NCBI GenBank assembly: GCA_018057825.1 | Contig: JAGPCY010000035.1 | Location: forward strand, 1 to 64,000 | Origin: Kofleriaceae bacterium | GTDB lineage: Bacteria; Myxococcota_A; Polyangia; Haliangiales; Haliangiaceae | Direction: 5' to 3' | Length of the DNA stretch: 64,000 bases | In this document: positions 58,114 to 64,000 of the stretch, piece after piece | Layout: each line of letters starts with the position of its first letter | How positions within the stretch are numbered: the first letter of the stretch is position 1 | Notes under the pieces: generated by a model | Database searches by the model: none | Told to the model about the DNA's origin: nothing | Seen by the model: the letters and a program-made list of their open reading frames with translations, nothing else | Made by a program: the position numbers and the translations under genes

Positions 58114-58794
58114 ATGTCCCGCCTGATCGCCGCCGCCGCCCTGCTCTCGGCCGCCGCCTGCACCGACTTCGCGACCCCCAACCTCCTCGAGAACCCGTCG
58201 ATCATCGCGGTGGTCGCCGACCCGCCGGTGGTCGCCCCGGGGGGCACCGCGACCCTGACCGCGGTGGTCGCCGACGCCACCGGCATCATCACGGTGCCGG
58301 CGACCTGGTCGCTGGTGCCGGCCTACCCCGGGGTCGCGCCGCTCGGCACGATCACCGAGGGCGCCGGCGAGGCCGGCCTGTACACCGCGCCCGAGGTCGT
58401 GCCCGACCGCGGCATGTCGATCCCGCCGGTCGACGCGATCAGCGTCACGGTCGAGACCAGCGTCGGCCCCAAGACCGCGATCAAGGCGATGCCGGTCCTG
58501 GCCGCGACCACCACCAACCCGACGATCACCCGGCTGACCGTGGCCGGGACCGAGGTCGACACCGCGATCCCGGTCGCGCCCGGCACCTACCAGCTCCAGA
58601 TCGAGCTGTCGCCGGCGCCGACCGAGGACACCCGCTACGCCTGGTACTCGCCGCTGGGCGAGATCGAGCGCTATCAGTCGAACCCGTGCGACCTGGTGGT
58701 CGCCGACGACGCCACCACCGGCCCGCTGATCGTCGTGGCGCGCGACGGCGCTGGCGGCGTGGCCTGGCGCGCGGTCGAGCTGACGGTCGAGTAG
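58114..58794 (+). CDS. Lipoprotein with Ig-like repeats
   Basis: A 226-residue predicted lipoprotein (LLSAAAC, Cys16) with two Ig-like beta-sandwich segments ([17 protein letters not shown]; then a second at about 120-225). It is likely a surface or periplasmic beta-sandwich protein. Its stop codon overlaps the GTG of the metallo-hydrolase gene (TAGTG), so the two are translationally coupled. Function is unknown. Confidence 0.7.
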   Translation: MSRLIAAAALLSAAACTDFATPNLLENPSIIAVVADPPVVAPGGTATLTAVVADATGIITVPATWSLVPAYPGVAPLGTITEGAGEAGLYTAPEVVPDRGMSIPPVDAISVTVETSVGPKTAIKAMPVLAATTTNPTITRLTVAGTEVDTAIPVAPGTYQLQIELSPAPTEDTRYAWYSPLGEIERYQSNPCDLVVADDATTGPLIVVARDGAGGVAWRAVELTVE

Positions 58795-59648
58795 TGCCGG
58801 TCCTGGCTGAGCTCAAGGCCGACGCCTTCACGATCCGGGGGATGTCGCTGGGCGGGGTCTACACCTCGCTGCACGTGCCCGAGCTCGACTGCGTCTTCGA
58901 CGTCGGCATCGCGCTGCGCTCGGCGTCGGCGGTCGGCACGTTGCTCCTGTCCCACGGCCACGCCGATCACGTCGGCGCGCTCATGACCTTCCTCGGGGCC
59001 CGGGCGCTGCACGGCAACCGCCGGCCGCTGCGGGTGCTGATGCCCGCCGAGATCGTCGACGATCTGATGGCCGGGCTGGCGGCCATGACGCGGCTGCAGC
59101 GCTGGCCCCTCGACGTCGAGCCGATCGGGCTCTCGCCGGGCGACGTCTACTGGCTGCGCAAGGACCTCGCGGTCCGCGCGATCAAGACCTTCCACCCGGT
59201 GCCGTCCCTCGGCTACCTGCTGGCGCGGCGCATCGACAAGCTGCGGCCGGAGTTCCTCGGCCTGCCCGGCCCAGAGATCGCCCGGCGCCGGGCCGCCGGC
59301 GAGGACCTGTTCACCTCGACCGAGCGCCGCGAGCTGGCCTACCTGACCGACACCCTGGTCCAGGTGCTCGATCATTCGCCCGAGGTGCTCGACGCTCGGG
59401 TCGTGATCCTCGAGGCCACCTTTCTCGACGAGCGCAAGTCGCTGGCGGCGGCGCGGGCCGGGTGCCACATCCACCTCGACGAGCTGATCGCGCGGGCCGA
59501 CTCGCTGACCACCCCCAACCTGGTGCTCATGCACGTCTCGCAGCTCTACCACCCCGACGAGGTCGTGCCGATCCTCGACGCCCGCCTGCCGCCGGGGCTG
59601 CGGGCCCGGACCCAGGCCTTCGTGCCGACCGGGCCGTGGCCGGGCTGA
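58794..59648 (+). CDS. Metallo-beta-lactamase-fold hydrolase (RNase Z-like)
   Basis: A 284-residue MBL-fold protein. The metal-binding HxHxDH motif is SHGHADHVG (His54, His56, Asp58, His59), and later His in FHPVPSLGY and a C-terminal HVSQLY complete the site. The overall pattern (GVYTSLHVPELDCVFDVGIALR) resembles ribonuclease Z/tRNase Z-like or phosphodiesterase proteins rather than beta-lactamases. The substrate is unclear. The GTG start overlaps the preceding stop, and its end overlaps the Smr gene by 13 bases. Confidence 0.85.
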   Translation: MPVLAELKADAFTIRGMSLGGVYTSLHVPELDCVFDVGIALRSASAVGTLLLSHGHADHVGALMTFLGARALHGNRRPLRVLMPAEIVDDLMAGLAAMTRLQRWPLDVEPIGLSPGDVYWLRKDLAVRAIKTFHPVPSLGYLLARRIDKLRPEFLGLPGPEIARRRAAGEDLFTSTERRELAYLTDTLVQVLDHSPEVLDARVVILEATFLDERKSLAAARAGCHIHLDELIARADSLTTPNLVLMHVSQLYHPDEVVPILDARLPPGLRARTQAFVPTGPWPG

Positions 59649-60031
59649 CCGCGCGCCTGTGGACCCGGCTGGCGGCGTGGTGGCGCGGCCCGCGCGCGGC
59701 CGCGGTGGTGGACGAGCCCGACCGGGAGCTCGGCGACGCCACCGACGAGCCCGACGACCTGCCGGTGGTGCTGCGACCGACCGAGCCGCTGGACCTCCAC
59801 ACCTTCGCGCCGCGCGACGTCCCCGGCGTGGTCGCCGACTACCTGGCGGCCGCGGTCGAGGCCGAGCTGACCGAGGTGCGGATCATCCACGGCAAGGGCA
59901 AGGGCGTGCAGCGCGAGCGCGTCCACGCGATCTTGCGCCGCCACCCCGCGGTCGCCGGCTTCGCGCTGGCACCGGCCGACCGTGGCGGTTGGGGCGCGAC
60001 CGTGGTCACGCTGCGGCGGCCGGGGCCATGA
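59636..60031 (+). CDS. Smr-domain protein (endonuclease-like)
   Basis: A 131-residue protein with a basic N-terminal segment and a Smr domain (about 52-125): the LDLH motif (52-55) and HGKGKG (85-90) are intact, the residues that matter for nucleic-acid nicking in MutS2/Smr proteins. The GTG at 59636 lies inside the end of the MBL gene, so translation is coupled. Its 3' end overlaps the convergent NAD(P)H-dependent oxidoreductase gene by 26 bases. It probably acts on branched DNA or collided ribosomes, as Smr proteins do. Confidence 0.85.
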   Translation: MAGLTARLWTRLAAWWRGPRAAAVVDEPDRELGDATDEPDDLPVVLRPTEPLDLHTFAPRDVPGVVADYLAAAVEAELTEVRIIHGKGKGVQRERVHAILRRHPAVAGFALAPADRGGWGATVVTLRRPGP

Positions 60032-60626
60032 CCGCGCGCCGCGGTCCCCGGCGGTGATCGCGGCCGGCCAGCCCGGCCACGGTCGCACACCAGCGCGCGC
60101 GGGCCGACGCGTCGAGGGTGCGGACCTTGTGGATGGTCGTGACCTCGACCGGCGCCAGGCCGCAGAACGCCAGCGTGCCGCGGGCGAAGCTGGCGTGGAG
60201 CGTGCGGCGCAGGCCCAGGCGGTACCACCACGCCGGGCTGTCCATGGTCGAGATCACCCGGCTGGCGCGGCCGCGCAAGAGGCCGGTCGGCAAGGCGTGG
60301 CCCTCGTAGCGGAAGGCCCAGCCCGGCAGGAACAACCGGTCGACGAAGGCGCGGACGATCGCCGGCGGGGCCGCCCAGTAGGTCGGGAAGACCCAGACCA
60401 GGTGGTCGGCGCGCTCGATCGCGTCCCGGGCCGCCTGCAGGTCGGGCTCGAGGGGCTGGTCGGCGCGGTGGCCGTGGCGGAGCACGGGGTCGAAGCGCAG
60501 CGCGGCCAGGTCGAGGCGCTCGACTGCGCCGCCGGCGGCGACGAAGCCGTCGGCGTAGGCGGCGGCGAGCTGGTGGTTGAACGAGCCGGGGTCGGCGTGA
60601 CCGAGGAGCACCAAGGCGGTGGACAT
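60006..60626 (-). CDS. NAD(P)H-dependent flavin oxidoreductase (flavodoxin_2 family)
   Basis: A 206-residue protein of the NQO1/WrbA-like flavodoxin_2 family. It has a flavin-phosphate loop LLGHADPGSFNHQLA, the motif WVFPTYWAAPPAIVRAFVDRLFLPGWAF and DSPAWWYR near the C-terminus. It reduces quinones or other acceptors by two electrons. It is divergent from a LysR regulator, and palindromes lie between them, so it is probably under LysR control, for example in response to quinones or electrophiles. The 3' end overlaps the Smr gene in antisense. Confidence 0.88.
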   Translation of the reverse strand: MSTALVLLGHADPGSFNHQLAAAYADGFVAAGGAVERLDLAALRFDPVLRHGHRADQPLEPDLQAARDAIERADHLVWVFPTYWAAPPAIVRAFVDRLFLPGWAFRYEGHALPTGLLRGRASRVISTMDSPAWWYRLGLRRTLHASFARGTLAFCGLAPVEVTTIHKVRTLDASARARWCATVAGLAGRDHRRGPRRAVMAPAAAA

Positions 60627-60645
60627 GGCGCTATCGTGGCCAGAC

Positions 60646-60681
60646 CTGCGATGCGTGAACAGCGGTAGACTTGCATCGCAG
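60646..60681. promoter_or_regulatory. Inverted repeat, LysR operator candidate
   Basis: CTGCGATGC (60646-60654) and GCATCGCAG (60673-60681) are perfect 9-base inverted arms separated by 18 bases. They lie between the divergent oxidoreductase and LysR genes. A second perfect palindrome, ATGCGTCGACGCAT, covers the LysR start codon (60684-60697). Both share a GCGATGC/GCATCGC-type half-site and fit LysR repression and activation sites. Confidence 0.65.
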
Positions 60682-60683
60682 TC

Positions 60684-61604
60684 ATGCGTCGACGCATCGC
60701 ACCGAAGACCGCGCCGGCGCCCGGCCCCGACCTGGGCGCGGCGGCCTGGGACGACGTCCGGGTGATCCTGGCGGTCCTGCGCCACGGCAGCTTCACCGCC
60801 GCGGCGCGGGCCCTGGGCACCGAACAGTCGACGGTGAGCCGGCGGATCGCCGCCCTCGAGGCCGCCCTGGGAGTGGCGCTGTTCGAGCGCGGCCGGCGCG
60901 CGCCGACCCCGACCGAGGCGGCCCTCGGGCTGCGGCCAGCGGCCGAGCGGATCGAGGCCGAGATCGGTCAGCTCATCGACGCCGCGACCGGGCCCGGGAC
61001 CCGGGCCATCCGCGGTCGGGTGCGGATCGCGACCACCGACGAGCTGGCCGCCCACGTGCTGGTGCCGCGGGCCTTGCCCGGCCTGCGCGCGGCCCACCGC
61101 GAGCTGACGCTCGAGGTGCTGACCAGCTACGCCGCCGCCGATCTGATCGGCCATCAGGCCGACGTCGCCGTGCGGTTCTTCCCGACCACCCGCGGCGAGC
61201 TCATCGGCCGGCGGATCGCGCGCCTGCCGACCGCGATCTTGTGCGCGCGCGGCCGGGCCGCGGCGTGGCGGCGCCGCCCGGTGACGGCCCTCGACTGGAT
61301 CGCGGTCGAGCTGGCCGGCCTGGCGACCCCGGAGTCGACCTGGCTGGCCGCCCACGTGGCGCGGCCCCCGAGCCTCCTGTGCTCGAGCTACCAGGTCCAG
61401 CTCGCGGCGATCCGCGCCGGGCTCGGCGTCGGGATCGGCCCGCGGGCCTACGCCCGGTTCGATCGCGGGCTGGCGGTCCTCGACGGCGCCGACCTGCCGG
61501 CCCTCGACGTCTACCTGGTGACCCGGCGCGCGATCCGTCACCTTCCGCGGATCGCGGTGGTGCTCGACGCGATCGCCGCGGCGGTCGGCGAGTTGACCGG
61601 GTAG
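60684..61604 (+). CDS. LysR-family transcriptional regulator
   Basis: A 306-residue LysR regulator. The helix-turn-helix spans about 25-85 (HGSFTAAARALGTEQSTVSRRIAALEAALGVALFERG), with the ligand-binding domain after residue 100. It is divergent from the flavin oxidoreductase gene, the usual arrangement for a LysR controlling its neighbour. A TAGACT element lies 12 bases upstream; the start codon itself is covered by a palindrome, allowing autorepression. Confidence 0.92.
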   Translation: MRRRIAPKTAPAPGPDLGAAAWDDVRVILAVLRHGSFTAAARALGTEQSTVSRRIAALEAALGVALFERGRRAPTPTEAALGLRPAAERIEAEIGQLIDAATGPGTRAIRGRVRIATTDELAAHVLVPRALPGLRAAHRELTLEVLTSYAAADLIGHQADVAVRFFPTTRGELIGRRIARLPTAILCARGRAAAWRRRPVTALDWIAVELAGLATPESTWLAAHVARPPSLLCSSYQVQLAAIRAGLGVGIGPRAYARFDRGLAVLDGADLPALDVYLVTRRAIRHLPRIAVVLDAIAAAVGELTG

Positions 61605-61609
61605 GTCGG

Positions 61610-62092
61610 CTACCCGACCAGCCCGCCCCTGGTCAGTCCCTCGACCTTGACCACCGGCAGCTCGCCGACCCGAAGCAGGCCGTCGAGACGGCCGATCAGC
61701 TCCCACGGCGGGCGCCCGGGCGGCGGCGGCGGCGGCGGCGGGTTGAAGCGGGCCTCGCGGATCCCGCTGTTCAGCACCGAGCGCGTGGCCTTCTCGTCGA
61801 GGAACGCCTTGATGAACTCCTGGCGTCGGCCGTCGATGTCGATCACGACCAACTCGCGCGATCCCGCAGTGACGATCACCGCGTACTCCTTGCCGTCGCT
61901 GTAGCGATCGATGCCGGCGATCGCGTCCTCATCGCGGTTGTTGTCATCGAGCTTGAGCCACGCCGTGAGATCGTACTCGCGGACCGGGCGCTTGCTGGGG
62001 TCGGACGCGGCGAGGGCGACCGGCTCGGACAGGAAGCTGGCCCGGGCGCGATCGATGGTGTCGGCGAGGCGGCGCAACAGATGGGTGAACAT
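61610..62092 (-). CDS. Hypothetical partner of CHAT-domain protein
   Basis: A 160-residue soluble protein. It starts with an amphipathic helix (FTHLLRRLADTIDRARASFL). A compact domain with AVIVTAGSRELVVIDIDG follows, then a Pro-rich loop of eight prolines (about 117-124) and a short C-terminal helix. No family is recognised. A TGGAG ribosome site precedes the ATG, and the CHAT-protease gene ends only 28 bases upstream, so the two form an operon. It may be the protease's substrate, inhibitor or adaptor. Confidence 0.6.
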   Translation of the reverse strand: MFTHLLRRLADTIDRARASFLSEPVALAASDPSKRPVREYDLTAWLKLDDNNRDEDAIAGIDRYSDGKEYAVIVTAGSRELVVIDIDGRRQEFIKAFLDEKATRSVLNSGIREARFNPPPPPPPPGRPPWELIGRLDGLLRVGELPVVKVEGLTRGGLVG

Positions 62093-62120
62093 GTCGAACT
62101 CCAGGGTGAGGGGCCGGACG

Positions 62121-64000
62121 TCACTCGAACACGACGACGTGGCGCATCCAGGACGTCGGGTCCTGGCGGATCTTCTCGGCGCGCAACCGGGCCACCGCGG
62201 CCGCGGGGGCCTCGCCCCCGGCGATCGCGTCGCCGATCGCCGCGAAGACCGTGCCGGCCTCGGCGTCGGGCACCGGCACCAGGGCCGCGATCACGACGCT
62301 GGCGCCGGCGGACAGGAACGCCCGCGGCAGCCCCCAGTACAGCTCGCCGTAGTTGGCGGCGACCCCGGCCTCGCAGTCGGCCAAGACCACGACCGGGGCG
62401 CGCGCCAGCGACCAGCCGGCGATGACCTCGGCGGTGGCGGCCCAGCCGCCGGGGCCGTCGGTGAGCGCGAGGGCCGGCGCGTCGGAGTCGGCGACCCGCG
62501 CGGCGTGGACGTGGAACTCGAGGAGCGTGGCGTCCCGGGCCGCGGCCGCGACCCGGGCGACCGTGGCGGCGTCGCCGCGGATGATCTCGGCGCCCGGCGG
62601 GGTCGCGGCCGGGGCGGTCAGCGGGGCCAGGCCGAGCGCCGACGGCGGGCGCGCATCGGCGACCACGACGCGGTGGGCCGGGCCAACGGCGGCGGCGCGC
62701 GCCGGTCCGGTCACGAACCGCCAGGGCAGCGCCGGATCGAGGGCGAGGGCCACGCCCAGATGGGGCGGCAGCGCGGCGACGTCGACGCGATCGCAGCCGC
62801 CGAGGGCCGCGGCCACCGCAGGCGGGACCGCGCCGGGCGCGCCGCCGTCGACCAGCGCGCCGACCCGGGCGCCGGTGGGACCGATCGCGACCGCGACGGT
62901 GCGGGCCAGCTCGCCGGCGAGGACCAGGCCGCAGCGCGCCGGCGCTGGCGATCGTTGCCAGGTCGCGACCGCCGCGACGGCATCGTCCCACCGGGCCGCG
63001 CGGCCGGCCTCGACCGCCAGCACCGCCGCCGCGAGCTGTCCGGGATCCGGACGACCGGGTTCGACCGGGCGATCGCCGGCGGAGGCCAGGGCGCGCAGCT
63101 CGTCGGCGGCAATAGGATCGGTGCCGAGCCGCAGACGGGCCGACTGGTAGCGCGCTGCGGTGAGATCGTACGGGTCGTCGGGCGCCAGCGCGGTTAGCTC
63201 GGCCAGGAGCTCGGCGGTCGGGCGGACCGGCATGCCGGCCCGCGCCAGGTCGACCTCGAGGTTCGCCTCGAACAGGTTGGGGGCGCCGCAGGCCGGCCGG
63301 GTCCGCGCCCGGGCCGCGGCCTCGGCGAACCGCCCGGCCTCGACCGCCATCGCCGCCGTCATCGCCACCGCGACCCGCTGGGTCGGGCAGTCGTCGCTGG
63401 CGAGCGCGGTCTCGTCGTAGTAGGCGACCGCCAGGGACGACTCGCCGCGCAGGCGGGCGGCGTTGCCGGCGAGATACAGCGCGCGCCAGCGCACCGCCCA
63501 CTCGCCGGTGGTAGCGATCCGCGCCAGCGCATCGGCCGCAGCGGCAGCGCTGGTCGGCGGCCGGTAGCGCGCCGACTCGAAGGTCGCGCGCCCGAGCGCC
63601 GCCCGCAGGCACGGGTAGTCGGGGAGGGCCCGGCGCGCGCACGCGTCCTCGACGGCGGTCAGCCGCGCGTCGGTCTTGGCCGGGTCGGCCTCGGCGGCGG
63701 CGGCGTGGACCTCTGCCAGCGCCGCGGTCCATGGGTCGCCGGCGGCCTCGGCCACCAGCGCCGGGTCGTCGGCGCCCAGCCCCGAGAGCAGCAAGGTCCC
63801 GACCAGGAGCGAGGTCGCGCCCGCGCGCTCGGCGTCGCGGCGCCAGCGCCGCCAGGCGGCGACGTCATCGACCGCCCCGCGGTTGACCCACGCGACGTAG
63901 GTCGCGACCACCGACGGCGGCGCGGCGATCGGTTGAGCCCGCTCGAGGCGGGCGACCAGGCCGTCGCCGGCCAGGCCATCGAGGGCCGCGGCCAGCGGAC
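62121..64000 (-). CDS. CHAT-domain peptidase (partial, 5' end outside window)
   Basis: The gene runs off the right edge with no stop in frame; at least 626 residues are visible. The N-terminal half is helical and TPR-like (DAAAYYDETALASDDCPTQR-type helices). The C-terminal CHAT domain carries the caspase-like dyad: a His in LEFHVHAAR (467 or 469 counting from the GTG at 63911) and Cys513 in LADCEAGVA. CHAT proteases (separase, caspase-like TPR-CHAT) cut partner proteins, including gasdermin-like effectors in bacterial defence. A small gene follows directly in an operon. The true start lies beyond 64000. Confidence 0.8.
   Translation of the reverse strand, partial: PLAAALDGLAGDGLVARLERAQPIAAPPSVVATYVAWVNRGAVDDVAAWRRWRRDAERAGATSLLVGTLLLSGLGADDPALVAEAAGDPWTAALAEVHAAAAEADPAKTDARLTAVEDACARRALPDYPCLRAALGRATFESARYRPPTSAAAAADALARIATTGEWAVRWRALYLAGNAARLRGESSLAVAYYDETALASDDCPTQRVAVAMTAAMAVEAGRFAEAAARARTRPACGAPNLFEANLEVDLARAGMPVRPTAELLAELTALAPDDPYDLTAARYQSARLRLGTDPIAADELRALASAGDRPVEPGRPDPGQLAAAVLAVEAGRAARWDDAVAAVATWQRSPAPARCGLVLAGELARTVAVAIGPTGARVGALVDGGAPGAVPPAVAAALGGCDRVDVAALPPHLGVALALDPALPWRFVTGPARAAAVGPAHRVVVADARPPSALGLAPLTAPAATPPGAEIIRGDAATVARVAAAARDATLLEFHVHAARVADSDAPALALTDGPGGWAATAEVIAGWSLARAPVVVLADCEAGVAANYGELYWGLPRAFLSAGASVVIAALVPVPDAEAGTVFAAIGDAIAGGEAPAAAVARLRAEKIRQDPTSWMRHVVVFE

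Overview
The window is a very GC-rich chromosomal segment from what looks like a predatory or social myxobacterium-type genome (Myxococcota, perhaps the Haliangiales/Kofleriaceae). This is inferred from gene content: many short lipoproteins, Hanks-type kinases, an FHA coiled-coil giant, a kinase/AAA/TPR megaprotein, an MJ0042 zinc-ribbon TPR protein and a complete TonB-ExbB-ExbD-ExbD-receptor cassette. I see no rRNA, tRNA, insertion sequence, prophage or CRISPR array. The right edge cuts a CHAT-protease gene.

Layout. 0-6 kb: small housekeeping or hypothetical genes (ComEA-like, a TonB-like proline/aspartate-rich protein, a C_GCAxxG-like protein, cyclophilin). 6.2-9 kb: a two-gene DUF262-HipA operon. 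9.2-19.5 kb: envelope genes and a TonB energy-transduction and receptor locus with a beta-helix lipoprotein and a degenerate response regulator. 19.9-22 kb: a PtuA/PtuB (Septu-like) anti-phage pair. 22-26 kb: cytochrome P450, Sua5/TsaC, purE, purK. 26-31 kb: FHA coiled-coil protein plus a tail-anchored Ser/Thr kinase. 31-35.5 kb: secreted glycine-rich lipoprotein, tungsten aldehyde:ferredoxin oxidoreductase with a MoaD-like partner, and a LuxR-type response regulator. 35.6-42 kb: MCE protein, RarD, EttA, Tat-exported DUF362 protein, MntP. 42-51 kb: kinase-AAA-TPR protein, SppA, zinc-ribbon TPR protein, PilZ. 51-58 kb: phytase-esterase-like lipoprotein, LysR, beta-propeller-like lipoprotein, UbiB-like kinase. 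58-64 kb: lipoprotein, metallo-beta-lactamase-fold protein, Smr, quinone-reductase-like protein with its divergent LysR, and a CHAT-domain protein with a small partner.

Two genome-wide patterns stand out. (1) Eight long arrays of a degenerate hexanucleotide (GARNCC, i.e. GAGACC/GAGTCC/GAGGCC/GAACCC/GATCCC) fill intergenic gaps. Five sit exactly between the two stop codons of convergent genes, and both defence-like cassettes are bracketed by a pair of arrays in the same orientation. (2) At least 13 first-in-transcript genes carry a YANNNT (mostly TAGNNT) hexamer exactly six bases before the start codon, the geometry expected for leaderless mRNAs. Genes inside operons, and a few others, instead have Shine-Dalgarno sequences or overlapping stop/start codons.

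The best candidates for undescribed biology are the DUF262-HipA pair (a HipA kinase without HipB), the hexamer arrays and their bracketing of accessory cassettes, an MCE protein with a barrel-like C-terminus, and the CHAT protease with its small partner.
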